Positions 47,517-60,040 of a DNA stretch of 64,000 nt are shown piece after piece. The stretch spans positions 393,001-457,000 of the forward strand of contig JAUIRK010000897.1 of NCBI GenBank assembly GCA_030549495.1, given 5' to 3'. The first letter of the stretch is position 1. Each line of letters opens with the position of its first letter. The position numbers were made by a program, and so were the translations under genes. The notes under the pieces are model-generated. The model ran no database searches and was not told the DNA's origin. It saw nothing but the letters and a program-made list of their open reading frames with translations. This DNA is from Nectonema munidae. Its lineage: Eukaryota; Nematomorpha; Nectonematoida; Nectonematidae.

Positions 47517-48394
47517 ATGAACATCACCTACTCAAAGGATTACTTATTAACCATACAGCATACGCCCTACTCACACAACAAAAAAATTAAAAAAAAAATC
47601 CATTTCATTTACAAATTCTCGTTAAAGACAACAAACAACACAAATTTGCCCTGCATCCAAAACAAATTTTCTATTTCGTATTTAATAAGAAGCCTTTCAA
47701 ACAAAATAGATGAAGTCTCATCTCTGTTATCTAAAATGAAATTCAGCATATTTATTTTATCCGAAACTTGGCTATCCAACAGTTATCCTACACCAGAATT
47801 TACCGATTATTATGTATTTCGTAAAGATAGAACAGACAAAAGAGGTGGTGGAGTTATCTGCTGGATCAAAAAGAACATAATCTGCAACGATATCGAAACA
47901 TATATGCAAGAAACCCTCTTCCCACATAAATCATTACAAAACTACAATTCTCCTCATTGTTTATAGGCGACCTGAATTATAAATCTACTCTATCAAGCAA
48001 GGAAAGATTAAACTATTTTCAAATGAAAGACGACCTCCATCTCAAACAGCTAGTCAAAAGTAATACATACTCCGGTTTTAATTATAAATCGAAACTAGAT
48101 TTTATTTTAACTAACATATGAAGCTCTATCGACACCACAAAAGTAATGAAGTACTCTATATCAGACCACTGTATAATTTTTCAACTTTCACTTTTTCCAT
48201 TATACACGAACGCCAATGCTACTATAGAAGAAACTATAAATCCTACTCTCCAGAAGCACTTACAAATCAACTTACATAAGTCTCCAAATTTTGTTTTTAC
48301 TTCATTCGAAGACATATCCAATCCTCTTTTTTCTTCGTACAACAAAATTTGCTCACTTCAAAAATCACCTACTTCGCATAAAACTACCCCTTAG
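47517..48394 (+). pseudogene. LINE E endonuclease
   Basis: SYLIRSLSNKIDEVSSLL, FILSETWLSN (catalytic Glu), RKDRTDKRGGGVICWIK, then in the next frame IGDLNYKSTL, SKLDFILTN and YSISDHCIIF. Full motif order of a CR1/Jockey-type endonuclease, with a frame change at 47966 and a stop at about 48120. Confidence 0.8.
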
Positions 48395-48399
48395 TTCAA

Positions 48400-49664
48400 T
48401 AAGCATATCCAATCTCTTATAAAGAAACTAAACATACTTTTTAAGACGTTTGAAAAGTCGAATCTTTTCAAAGACTTCAAGAAGTTCAGAATTTTTAGAA
48501 ACAAAGTTGCTAATATCATCAAGTCAATCAAACCTAAATTCATATATAAAAAATTCCTCCCCGTTAATCCCAATTAGAAAACATTTTGGACCTTATTGAA
48601 ACAGTTCCATCCCGGTTTCTCAAAAAAAAACTCTGGAACCAGTCACATTATTTATAAAGGTACGATAGTTTATGAACCTGTCCACATTTGTACCACTTTC
48701 AACAATGAATTCTGTTCACAAGAAGAGGTGCTTTCAACTGAGTTAGATCTTAAGTATCTACAAGATTTAGAAAACTCCTTGTTTAAATTTTGTTTAACCA
48801 GTCCTGAGGAAGTTTCACAGTCTATCAAAATAATCAAAGCAAACTCATTCCCTTTCGATCTATTACCTATAAACATCATCAAAAACTATTAACACTACTT
48901 TACCCATCCTAACACATTTCATCAACTTATCTACAATCCACAACTACTTCCCCTCCACGTAACATTCATACATTATTCCAATCCACAAGAAAGGTTTCAA
49001 ACAAGACGTATCAAACTTCCGCCCTATCTCGAACATCCCCGCCATATCCAAAATCTTCGAAAAGATCTACCTTACTCAAATCACACACTATGCAAGTAAC
49101 ACCTCGATCCTTTATATCAATCAATTCAGTTTCCAAAAAAACAGCTCTTCTAGTTGCTGCATACAAGAAATATTTAGTGTAATCTTTCCAAAACTAAACT
49201 CCAAGCACTTCTTTTCAATCACTTCATATGACCTGTCTAAAGCTTTTAACAAAATTAATCACCAATTGCTCCTCGAAAAACTCATTAAGTTTAGCTACTC
49301 TAGTCGTCTCCTTATAAAATCATACCTCTCCAACCGAACTTCTCAAACTCAATTCAAGAATTCACTTCTTTCTATAGCTACAGTTAATTATGGTTTACCA
49401 CAAGGATCTACACTAAGCCCTATCCTCTTCTTATACGCCGATGGTATTTACTCTATCACATTCCACACGTCTTCTGAAGCTTTAACATCTCTTATCACTA
49501 ATACAAATAAATTACAACAATGGTGCAACTCAAACTACCTGAAAATGAACATTGCCAAGCCTTCCCCCACAGTTTTTTCGCCTCAATTAAATAAAATCCC
49601 TAGTGTCATTCCCAACTTCTATATATTTAAAACCTCCCCATCTATAAATATTTTGGGAACCGAG
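48400..49664 (+). pseudogene. LINE E reverse transcriptase (first part)
   Basis: The linker at 48596-48892 is followed by FRPISNIPAISKIFEKI, TSYDLSKAFNKINHQLL, YGLPQGSTLSPILF and LYADGIYSI (the A-D-D box reads A-D-G, inactive). About four breaks. Ends at 49664, where element F begins. Confidence 0.8.
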
Positions 49665-49799
49665 GGGTGTTGAGAAAAAATGCCCTCACAAGTTTTTACA
49701 CGCCCTCACTAAATATATTAGTTTAGTATATGTTTTTTTTATTTTTAGACAAAAATTACCCAAAAACTAAACATTTATTTTATTTTATAGTTTGTAAGT

Positions 49800-52550
49800 T
49801 GGCTTGATGCGCCACCATACATAAGCCACCTATGCTGGTTTACAGGCAAACGCACATTACCCGGCAAAAAATTATTTTATATTAAGAATGTTTTTAAATT
49901 AATTTTTAGAAAAGTTCTAATTTTTTTTACTTATTTGTTTTTTTATTTTGCTACATAATTTCTTCTCGTTTTAAATGCCCGCAACTAAAATTTTTCTACT
50001 TCGCACCCTGAACTAATGAAGTCATATTTCTTTGAGGTTCCCATATAAACTTTAAATGAAATTTTCATTCTTTCAGTTTGTTTTTTTCTAAGCCAAAACT
50101 TTTTTCCTAAACATTTGATAATTTAATATCTCTAAAACTTTTCACTCAATTTAACTTCGATAAATAAGTCTATAATTTATTTTACCGCACCTCCCTATCG
50201 TGCTTTATACTTCTCCTGTTTGCAGAGCATTAGAATTAGCCCCTCCCCTCTTTTTTCCCGCTTGTTATGGGGCGTTATATATACATGATCCCTTCAAAAT
50301 TTAAAACTTAAAATTATAGTGCTTATATAATTACTTTTATTCAGTAAATCTAGACAAAAACACAAGACTTCTAGTTTTACATATAAAAAAATAATCAGTA
50401 AAAGTCCGCGGATATTCAATAGTGGTGAGTCGTTTTAATTTATTTTCTGGAAAATATTATACATTAAAGTTAACTCTACTTGTCTTTAATCTTCAGGTTT
50501 TAGTGTACTTATTATATAAAACAAAACTGTACAATTAAATAGAATAGTTTTCAAAAAAAATTGAGAAATATGTCCAAAAATATTGTAAAATCATTTTAGC
50601 ATAAACACGCTTTTTTTATTTGGGAATAATCTAACATTTTCTAGATTTGTTAATTTAAGTTATTTTATAATAAAATTAAAATATATTTACTTGTTAATAA
50701 ATTTTTAAAGCTTTTATTTATATTTTGTTTAATTTTATTTTTTTCTTAAAAATAAAAAATATTTCTTTAATTTTTTCGCATAGACATTTCAATCCTTATC
50801 GAGGTAACAAAAATGGTTCACAATTATAAAAATTTTGCATTCTTATCATCAGAATGAGGTCTTTGACATAACTTTATAGATTAAGATGATATTTTTCTGT
50901 ATAAGAAACTCGAGATTTATATGTATGTCAAGTTTCATGTTCATATCTTTTTTATTAGGTGGCAATTTAACTTTGTTTCTGTAAGCTCATTTTGCCACGA
51001 CCCGGTAAATTTAAAATTTTTCCCTAATTTTTTTTTTATTTAAAATTAATGCGATTTAAATAATCTTTTGTGTGTTTTTAAATTGTATGAAGCATATCAC
51101 AATACTATTTTAATGAAATTTTATATCTGATGTTAAATTTGTTAGTTTTTTTACGTTCCTGGATTTTGGCTTTCACGATAATGACATTCCTAGGTTTTGC
51201 GACAATTTTTGTTTATTTCTATGTAAACGGTAAAAATTATTAAATGTATAAGATTTTTAATCAAACATTTATCCTGTAATCGATGTTTTTAAACAATTTT
51301 TTGTTGAAGATAATTAGAATTAGAATGTAAAAAATTTTTTGAATTTTTATAAAAATGAGATTTTTATATTTTAAAATGTAATATTTGCTAAAAGATTTTA
51401 TGAGAGTTTGTGACAAATTTTTTATTTTTTCATCGAACAATAAATTCAAATGTAAATGACGTGATTTTTTTTATATCTTGTTACAATTTAGAAATTGATT
51501 TACATTCTTAACTATTTGTATTAGTACATTTTTTTTTTAAATATATAAATTGATCTAATAAAATTCAAAAGTTTAAAAATGTTTAAATTGTTATTTTTAA
51601 TATTTTTTTATTGACAGATTCTAAATTTAAAATTTCTAAAAATCAAAAGATGATTGTGAGAAAGGTTGAAAAATTGCTTTGAAACCTGGCAGAAGAAGAC
51701 ACTTCAAAAAAATGAAATTTTGAATAGATATATTTTTGAATATTTTAAATATGATAAAAAATCCTGATGATATCATTTTATTTTTTAAAAACTTTCAATA
51801 AATTTTTATTACTTTTTGTTTTAAAATTCTAAAATATGTTTAATGTTTATATTTATTCGGTAAAGTCTTCATAAAACCAAAAAAGTCTTCAAAATTTAAG
51901 AATTTGCATATCATCAAAGCATGAATTATGTGAAAATCTGTAAAATTTTATCAAGTTAGAAATAAGAGTACTACTTATGAAATAAACTACTTTTAAAAAA
52001 GATATTTTTGATCAATTTTTTTTATTGTTTAACAATTACTTATATATAACTATCCGTAAAAATATTCTTAATATTTGAAATAACATTTAGAGGTTGGATT
52101 TAATAAACATTTTGTTAAACGAATGAATAAATAACTTTTTTCTATTTGTTTTCTTCAGCCTTTTTAAAATTTATGTCATACAGTGAATAAATTTTAATTA
52201 GTTTCAATTAATTTATAGAAAACATGAAAATTCTACATTTTTATATTTATCTAGTGATCAGCTTACTAGAATTAGAACATTTTCCTTCAGCCTCTGTACT
52301 TGATGAATATGCTATCATTTTTATAAAACTTTATTTAACACTCTGAATATATACAGTAAAACAAAGCTACCAAAAGTAGGAGCACTCAATAAAATATTGC
52401 ACAAAATAAAACATATAAAAATCTTTATTTTCTTGTTGATGTTGACCAGTTGAGAGGGTATTGTTGCAAAAGAAAAAACAGTAGAACACTTAGGATCAAC
52501 TTTGATATTACACCGGCGGTGAAATAAACGGAATGCTTTGCTTGTGATTG
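49800..52550. other. interior of element F, no coding sequence recognised
   Basis: Extremely AT-rich with long A/T runs. No frame above 62 codons shows motifs. Confidence 0.6.
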
Positions 52551-52570
52551 AATTAAAACATACTTATCAT

Positions 52571-53368
52571 TGGATTGGTAAGGATGTCAAAGCACTTTCC
52601 AAAATCAATTGATATGCTTGCAAACCGCTTGTTAAAGATTAGTTGAAGATCGTTCGAGAGCGTTGTTGAAAGCTTTTTTAATCTATATATATTTCAACCC
52701 TGTATATGCCTGGATAGCCTGTAAAAGAAGACGGTTTAAGCTTGACAAGGCTGATGGAAATAAAGTGAGAGATTTCTAAAATGTAAGTAAAAGAAACTAA
52801 GTGTGCTTAATGAGGATGCGTTAGTAGGATGGGTTCGATGGTTTTAATCGAAGAAGATAGTGCGTTTAATAAATTGGGGTGGAAGAGGATTTGGCTGAAG
52901 TTGGTTCGAAAATAGCCTAGAGTTTTGATGCACGAGTTTATCATTGTGTGCGGATAGGAGATGAAAAAGGGCATATGAATAATAGATGATAAGGTGTTTC
53001 TAAAGGGTCGTTGCAGAAACGGCAGATTTGATTGTCGGTGAGTTTGATGTGATATAGATATGATTTACAGGGACAGTGACCTGAAAACCATCTTATTATG
53101 GATCGCGATGGGGTGAATTTGTTGATGGCCCAGGATTGGTGTATTGCTTTTATATCCGGTATATCTGAGAGCGTGGTGTTGGAGGATTTGGTGATAATTT
53201 GTTGCCATTGATTAAAGGTGTGTAAAGTGAGGTTTTGAGTGAGAACGTCAGGGTTTATGGAAGTTAGGTGTAATGTGTGTCTTTTGGGAAGGGCTTGTTT
53301 AGCGAAGAAGTCTACGTGTATGTTTTCTTGTATGTTGGAATGAGCAGGGCACCAAAGAATAGAAATAG
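52571..53368 (-). mobile_element. young 5'-truncated I-group LINE (LINE G) with 12-bp duplication
   Basis: 798 bp on the minus strand, flanked by CATACTTATCAT at 52559-52570 and 53369-53380, both perfect. Contains the end of RNase H, the Cys/His tail and the 3' end of the LINE A family (GGAAAGTGCTTTGACATCC). Target-primed insertion into element F. Confidence 0.9.
52807..53366 (-). pseudogene. LINE G: end of RNase H and Cys/His tail
   Basis: Open for 142 codons from the truncation point: ISILWCPAHSNIQENIHVDF (RNase H His/Asp block), a long middle part, RWFSGHCPCKSYLYHIKL and CRFCNDPLETPYHLLFICPF (C-x2-C-x8-H-x4-C). A single-base loss in a T run near 52965 then shifts the frame; the second frame reads on to a stop at 52807. 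Only one break in about 187 codons, so the copy is young. Confidence 0.8.
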
Positions 53369-53599
53369 CATACTTATCATGGAAAATTTAAGAAAAAATT
53401 TTCACACTGGAACAAAATAGACAGTGAATTATAAACACAAAAAAATAAATAAAAAACAAGTGTTTTAATATCAATAATTTTTTAGTTTTTTGGTAATTTT
53501 TGTCTAAAAATTATATAAAAATAAAAAAACTTATACTAAACTAATATATTTAGTGAGGGCGTGTAAAAACTTGTGAGGGCATTTTTTCTCAACATCCTC

Positions 53600-54056
53600 A
53601 ACCGAGCATTATTTCAATAAAATAATCACCAAATCAAAATTCAAGTTAGCTGTACTTAGAAAATCCTTTCCCTTCCTTCCTCCTACTTACAAAGCTAAAA
53701 ACTGCCTAAAGTACATATTCAACCTAAAAAATTCCTCACAACTAACTTCACATGACTCCACACTTACTAATATCCTTCCCGACAGCAATTTATTATTCTA
53801 CAAATTTCTTTTATGCATGTTCAAAGAATTATATCAACCTGGTAAAGATTCCGAAATTACAATAAACAGATTTAACAATATTTCGCCTATAAGAGCCAGA
53901 AACAAAAAACTAAAAAAGACATTTTATTCATGCTCATCCGTCCTGTTTAACATGCTTCCACGAAACATAAGAAAAATTATAAGTTTCCCCTTGTTCAAAC
54001 AAGAACTTTTTTTCCACTTACGTGATGCTCCTATTCATCAAAGCAACATCCATTAA
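53600..54056 (+). pseudogene. LINE E reverse transcriptase tail (second part)
   Basis: Continues LINE E after element F. 53817-54056 contains NNISPIRARNKKLKKTFYS and FNMLPRNIRKIISFPLF, the usual end of CR1/Jockey-type RT proteins, where the last block resembles P-x-x-I-R-x-x-x-S-x-x-x-F-K. Confidence 0.75.
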
Positions 54057-54276
54057 TATTTTTTTCTCATATATATATATATATATGCATATACTCTTTT
54101 TCTGTGCTTTTTAATGTTATGTTACTCAAGTTAATTTTATCACTACAAACCTTGGTTCGATTTTAATAAACTCATTCTCTCTAATAAAAAACAATTCCAA
54201 ACGCAAATAATTTTTATTAAGGTAAAAAAGAACTAAACTTAACACACAACAATGATAGAATCATACACTATGTACT

Positions 54277-54605
54277 CAGTGCCCGTGCTAAAGCTAAATT
54301 TCAAGGGGGCTGAAATGGGGCAAAGAAACAAATTTGCAAAAAATTTATTTCCTATATTACTTTGCTGAAAAGCATGAAGTACTACTGTATAAAAACCTAT
54401 AGAAATCTCATATTATACATACACATACACCAGCATTTATATAAGATTATTGTGTACAATTTTTGCTTATTTATTTTTCCTTTGAAAAGTGCATGGGGCA
54501 AAACCAAAAATTTTAGGGGGGGGGGGGGGGGCAAGATTAATAAAGGGGGGATGGGGGGGGGGGGTGGGCACGTGCCCTAAAATTATATAGGTAGCGGGGG
54601 CACTG
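54277..54605. mobile_element. hAT MITE with G tracts, copy 2
   Basis: The left end CAGTGCCCGTGCTA and the right end, read as complement, CAGTGCCCCCGCTA are flanked by perfect TATGTACT duplications (54269-54276 and 54606-54613). 329 bp, same family as 27414-27753. It lacks the long left G run of that copy but has three G tracts near the right end. Confidence 0.92.
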
Positions 54606-54843
54606 TATGTACTCTATTCATAAAACAACAAAAATCAACACATTGTCATTGTTATGAATTTGAAAATGGAAAATGCTTGTTAAAGGCTTCTAATAACAAT
54701 TTTCGGTTTATAATAAAGATAATTTCAAATAAAGGATATATTATAATGAAAAATGATTAAATTTTTGTATAGGAGACTGGTGTCCTAATAAATGAAAATC
54801 GTCTATTTTATTTTATTTATTTAATTTTTATTTAATAAAAAAA

Positions 54844-54965
54844 GGAAGAATAAGAATAATAACATACAGCATGGTGGATCAAACCAATAGGTTATTGTTA
54901 CACCAATAAAAAAATAGGAACACTATACTAAATTCATATTTACAACAATTTTAGATATATAAAAT
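54844..54965 (-). mobile_element. LINE C family 3' end fragment
   Basis: The complement reads TTGTAAATATGAATTTAGTA, then TAGTGTTCCTATTTTTT, TTTGATCCACCATGCTGTAT and GTTATTATTCTTATTC, matching 45370-45465 closely. A severely 5'-truncated copy. Confidence 0.75.
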
Positions 54966-55140
54966 TCCATTTAAAAAGAAATCAGACGAATATTTTTAAA
55001 ATTTTAGTTGTTGAAAATAAAAAACCATATATTTAAGTATTATGTTAAACTGACCGTATATAAACAATATTGTGCACAATTATTCCAGTTGAATTTGTAA
55101 TAACCATTTTTGATTTAAAAGGGATGAAAAGTTCGCGAGT

Positions 55141-55152
55141 GTCTAATACTTG
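55141..55152. repeat. target duplication, left (GTCTAATACTTG)
   Basis: A perfect 12-bp match to 60512-60523, bracketing the LINE H tandem. Confidence 0.85.
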
Positions 55153-55379
55153 TGTGAGTGTGAGTGAGTGGGATTAACGCAGCTTGTAGATGTAGACATC
55201 CGAAAGCTGGCAATAACGCTTAAGAGAGAATATGAGTGATAGTAATGCTAGTGGGAAATGTCGTTGTCACCAATAAGTAGAAATGGAAGGGTTAAGAAAG
55301 AGGTAAGGAAAAAGTAAGAGAAAGAAAGTAAAATAAACATCATTTAGTTTTGAAGAGATGAAATAGGTTTAGGGTGGGT

Positions 55380-55597
55380 TGCTTATTAAAATTTGTTCAA
55401 TTGATTCTAAAAGAGTAGTGTAAAGTTTCATTAAGTATGGATTATTTAGAATTTGTGATAGTGATGTAAAGGGAGGGTGTCCTTTTCTTGCAAGAGTTAC
55501 ATTAAGGCGTTCGGTCACGTTAGAGGTACCAGGACAAAAGAAGACAAGGTGGTCCGGGGTTTCAACAACATCGTTGCAGAACCTACATAAGTTATTT
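55380..55597 (-). pseudogene. LINE H C-terminal Cys/His motif
   Basis: CRFCNDVVETPDHLVFFCPG (C-x2-C-x8-H-x4-C) follows RNase H after a break at about 55598. The coding tail then reads to a stop near 55378. Same motif as in LINEs A, G and I. Confidence 0.75.
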
Positions 55598-56235
55598 TCA
55601 ACTTTTTTTTATAAGAAATAAAAATTTTCTGCATAACATGTTGCCTGAAAGCCATCTTAGGGCGATAGGGGGAATAGCCACAATTTTATATTTTTTCAAA
55701 TCATTTCTAACCCTTAGTACGTTAATGTTGGGGTAATTTTTATAAGTTTTCGTGAGTTGCCATTGTTCAGACCATAGATGATCAAGTTTTATTTTAACGT
55801 AATTATTAATAGACTTACATGATTTTTGAATTGATACTGGCTTGCTATAAAGAGAAGATTTAGCTAGTTCGTCTACGAAGTCGTTACCGTATATTCCGGA
55901 ATGACTGGGACACCAGACTATTCGTACAACAAAGAGCTCATTTAATTCTAACAAAAGGCTGAGAATCTTTTCATTTACCAATGTCGATGATTTATGTTTA
56001 ATTGACTTAATTAAGGAGAGAGAATCACAAAAGATAAAAACTAACGAACAATTGTAAAAGTTTGATCTATTATATAACAGATATTCTAACGCCGAAATCA
56101 AGGCTGTTGATTCAGCTACAAATGATGAGGCTAATGACCCAATGTTAAAAGATTTAAAGAAGTAAGGCGTTTCCGTATTCCCAAAAAAACAGCAAAAGCG
56201 GATGCAGCCTTATCGGATGAACGGTCATATGATCC
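55598..56235 (-). pseudogene. LINE H RNase H domain
   Basis: YTDGSYDRSSDKAASAF (first Asp) at about 56235-56185, AESTALISALEYLL (Glu), VFIFCDSLSLIKSI (second Asp) and VRIVWCPSHSGIYGNDFVDE (His/Asp) give a complete catalytic set. A slip in a T run near 56180 puts the first block in a different frame from the rest, and a TAG at 56257 separates it from RT. Confidence 0.85.
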
Positions 56236-56256
56236 ATCCGTGTATACTAATGGAGC

Positions 56257-57387
56257 CTAAGAGTGCATACTAGTTTTTTGACAAAATTTCAACGCGTTAG
56301 CCTTAGAAGTGCAAACGGTGATATTTGGAATAAAGTTAACAATTGAAAGGGAGAAAGTTAACGGGGGTGGTTCAAGGACAATAACATCGGAAAAGTTACA
56401 TTCGAAGTATTTCTGAAAAAGAGATTGAAATAAGTCATAATTAGAGAAATGCGTGGGTGAGGAGAAGTTTAAACCAAAAGAAAGATAATCACGATCCTTT
56501 GATATAAAAGACAATTTCTTTGAAATTATCAACTTTTCTAAATAGAGATGAAAAGGAACTGTTGAAGAGGCAATGAGCAATAAATTTTTAGGCGTAGAGA
56601 TGTTGACTTTAAGTGCTGTTCTTAAAACCGAAAAAAACAATGAATTGAGCATATTAGAGTATTTGGTTTTTGAAATAATGGTGCCCCATGAGGCAATTCC
56701 ATATGTTAAAGAAGGAATAATGACATTAAAAAGAATTTTTTTGAAAAAAATAAAATTATTAGGCCACTTAAAACCAATGACACCTTTTACTCGAGAATAG
56801 AGCTTAAAACATTTAGTGTGTTTAAAAATAAAGTTTTCTTGCCAGTTTAATTTAGAATTCAAAAATACCCCTAGATATTTGACAGAAGAATTTTCAGAAA
56901 AGTGAATGTCATTAAACAGTAAGCAAGGAAGTTTCGACCTTTTTCTGCCAAAATTCATAAGTTTGCATTTTTTAAAGTTGAACTTTAAGTTCAGAATCGC
57001 AGCAAACGTTTGTGCTTTATTCAAAATATTATCCAATTTAATCAAATTATATGTCGGGTCCGTGCCTCGAATTCCAATTACAAGGACATCGGAAAAACAC
57101 TGGTAAAAACAAAAAGAATTCTCTAGGAAATCCAAAAGAGGATTGATCAATATAATGAATAAAAGATCCGACAGGCAGCCTCCTTGAGGGGTTGAGCATC
57201 TTAATGTTTTGAGAACATTAGGTTGATTTCTCAAAAAGATTTTACAATTTGATAAATATGCACGTACAAACTCAATTAGATATAGAGGAAAATTCATTTG
57301 ATGCATGTTCCTTATAATACACTTATGACAAGCAGAATTGAAAGCATCTTTAAAATCAATGAAAAACGTTGTCAGATATTCCTGATT
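56257..57387 (-). pseudogene. LINE H reverse transcriptase (main part)
   Basis: Same frame as the upstream ORF, separated from it only by one TAA at 57388-57390. FFIDFKDAFNSACHK (catalytic Asp), STPQGGCLSDLLF, QCFSDVLVIG (normally Y-x-D-D; the second Asp is Val here) and VKYLGVFLNSKLNWQENF (thumb). 349 codons from the first ATG after the stop. Confidence 0.88.
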
Positions 57388-59025
57388 TTAAAAACAAGAG
57401 TAAATTGTCGAAGTAATTCGATCGATTGCTAATTCAGCCGATCTACGATAAACATACGCAAATTGAAACTTATTTATACATTTGTATGCTTCTAGATGGT
57501 TGATTATTCTTTTCCTTATAGTTTTCTCACATAATTTGCCAAGGCAGGGTAACAGAGTTATCGGTCTAAAATTTTCAATGTCTTTTGATGAGTTCACATT
57601 TTTTGGTATGAGAATAACCTCTCCAAGTTTGAAACATTGAGGATAGTATTTCAGCTTAAGAACAGAGTTCATAAGTTTTATAACATACGGTTCGATTATG
57701 AAGAAAACTCGTTTGATCAGTTTAAATGATATTTTGTCATGGCCTGGGGAAGAGTTGGAGTCCATTGCTTTTAAGCAAAGGTTAAGTTCATCCGATCTTA
57801 TGGGTTCAAATTCAACTTCTTTCTGTATTTTTTCAGGTATGTCACATGAGGATTCGCAAGAGAAGATAGTGTCAAGAATATTAGCACCATGATTGTTTAG
57901 GTTAAAAGGATGATTAAAAACAGGTGAAGACTTTTTATTGCTGTAAGTTAGAATATTTATTTTCTTCCAAACATTTGATGCGTTAAAATCTAGAAATTCA
58001 AGCCATTTAGATTTTTTGAACTCAAAAATTTTTCTCTTGTAAAGCTTTTTCATATTCAAATAGGCTGAAAGATTTTCTTCACATCTCGATTGCCTAAACT
58101 TTTTATGAAAGAAGCGTACCTTTTTCCTTAGAGAATGAAGAGCAGGTGTCCAAAATTGGTTTTTTATTTTTATTGTGTAAGAGGAACATGCTTCAGCAGT
58201 AGAAATGCATTTTGTTAGCGCAGTTGCAAAATCATCGATATCATCATGATTATTGGGAGCATGGCTAAGGATTTGGGTGTCTTGAATAAGATTTTGTATA
58301 TTGCTGATAAGTAAATTTTCGTTAATAATCTTTTTAGTAGGCAGAGGCAAGCAAGGCTGTACATTCAAATCGAGACTCAAGGCGATATAGGCGTGATCTG
58401 AAAAACTATATTCATCAAGAATATTCCAAGAATTTATGTACGGAAGCATTTTGTCGCTGCAAATTGTGACGTCCACGTGAGATTGGTAATTAGCGTCGGT
58501 TCTCAAACTCTTGAAGGTGGGACATGGACTCGAGTCAATAATATGAAGGTTAGATGATACTATTTTATCGTACAAAAGGAAACCCCGGCTATTAGACTTT
58601 GTATCCCAGAACATATGTCGGGCATTGGTAATTCCGATTATTAAAACAAGATCATTAGAGATGGGTGGTAAAATAGAACAGAAAAAGAAATTTACATGGT
58701 TGAGAGAATTTGGAGGAAAATAAGCTGCAATACAGAAAAAGCGAATACCTTGAATTGTGACGACGGCAGTTGTGATATGTGTGTTCGATAGTTGTCCAAC
58801 GATATAGATGTCAAGATTACTTTTGAATAAAATGCAAGAAAGGCAAGGTAAAGAGCTATAGATAACAGAGTATGACTTATTAGGAATAAAAGGAAAATGA
58901 TCATTTACAAGATATGGTTCATTAATCAGTATAATGTCATATGCATTATTTTCCAAAAATATAAGTAAGCTATTGAATGCTACGATAGATTTGCGTAAAT
59001 TACTTTGTAAAAGCTTAAGAACCAT
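57388..59025 (-). pseudogene. LINE H ORF2: endonuclease and RT start
   Basis: 545 codons open from the ATG at 59025, which overlaps the ORF1 stop by 11 bases (ATGGTTCTTAA), suggesting coupled translation. Endonuclease blocks: LLQSNLRKS, ILINEPYLV, LVLIIGITNARHMFWD (the usual G-D-x-N-A lost its Asp), SHVDVTICSD, YSFSDHAYIALSL. RT starts with NFRPITLLPCLGKLCEK and KFQFAYVYRRSAELAIDRI. Stops at 57388. Confidence 0.9.
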
Positions 59026-60040
59026 TAAAATTATTTATAAAGAAGGATAAAGCATTATTACAAAAAGATTCCTGTTCTTTTAGCTTTTTAATAAATGCCG
59101 GACAAGTTTTGCAATCATATGAATGCGGGCCATTACAGTTAGTGCAAGTAGTATTAGCGGCTTTGCAGTCTTTAATAGAATGCCCAATTTTTGTGCACTT
59201 CAGGCACTTAGGAGATTTTGCGTGACAATAAGAAAGGGTGTGTCCAAAATTTCCACAATTTTTGCATATTAAAACCTTTCTTATGTAAAGTTCAATTGGT
59301 AAAGAACAATAACCACAAAAAACATTGGTACACTTAGATAAATAATTGGCAACCTCAGATGTGTTAGGTTCAATAATTGCTAGATTAAAGTGTTTATTTT
59401 TGGTTTCTATGAGTTTAATTAACTTTACACCCCCAAACTGGTTAATGTAAAAATTACAGTTATTTATTGATTCAACAATATCATTGTGATTATTAGTTTT
59501 GGCAACACCTTTGATAATAAATCTGGGCTTAAAAACTTTAGTTTCCTTAATATCAAAAGTATTTTTCAGAATGGATGTTGCTATAGAGCTATCTTTTTTG
59601 TTTTCAAAATTGACAATTGCTTTGCCATTATGTATTTTCAAATCTTTAATTTGTAGTTTGTTTTCATTGGGTTTAATTAGACGAACAATATTTTTCAATT
59701 TCATTAATTTTGTTATTATCTGGTTTCACAATATTCGTCTTTATAATAACTGAATTACTTGGGTGTAAAAAGTTTGAAGTTAATTTAGGTGTTTTAACAG
59801 CATCAGCATAAGATATACCATGTATAGTATTTAAATTGTTGTTTCCTAATAATTGTGAGGCAAACTTATTAATTATAAGTTCCTTTATGTCAGAAAAAAT
59901 GTTTTTGACTAAAACTAAATTATCATTATTCCCATTAATACTAGAAATATATTTCTCTTCTACGAGATTTAAAAACTTGAATCTGAATATTCATAGTCTA
60001 TCTTAGTTCTTTTACATGTTTCTACAATAATATCGTCCAT
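59015..60040 (-). pseudogene. LINE H ORF1 with three zinc knuckles
   Basis: The ATG at 60040 (MDDIIVETCKRTK) starts it. Frame changes near 59985 and 59700 lead into the open 229-codon part. That part has a gag-like middle (KPRFIIKGVAKTNNHNDIV) and three CCHC knuckles: CKNCGNFGHTLSYC, CLKCTKIGHSIKDC and CTNCNGPHSYDC. RNA-binding protein of the element. Confidence 0.88.

Larger units (their letters stand above)
49665..53599. mobile_element. element F: large DNA element with long inverted ends, unclassified
   Basis: Left end from 49665 (GGGTGTTGAGAAAAAATGCC) and right end to 53599, whose complement has the same bases, with near-perfect pairing for over 100 bp (CACAAGTTTTTACACGCCCT, CTAAATATATTAGTTTAGTA). 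Flanked by AACCGAG on both sides (7 bp perfect; 9 bp if two mismatches are allowed). The interior is very AT-rich, with no transposase recognised. It contains the LINE insertion at 52571-53368. MULE-like by end length and duplication size, but unproven. Confidence 0.85.
47400..54180 (+). mobile_element. LINE E: endonuclease/RT LINE split by DNA element F
   Basis: Coding pieces 47517-49664 and 53600-54056 flank a 3.9-kb insertion. The Gly-Thr-Glu codons end at the left junction and the next codons follow at the right. The 3' end near 54165 reads AATAAACTCATTCTCTCT. Several stops and frame breaks. No ORF1 was recognised; the 5' limit is approximate. Confidence 0.8.

Noticed and set aside
54362-54580. 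72-codon frame similar to the one at 27416
   Set aside because: Similarity is due to the second MITE copy, not to a protein family.
57698-57892. Plus-strand frames opposite LINE H ORF2
   Set aside because: Antisense shadows of the LINE coding sequence.
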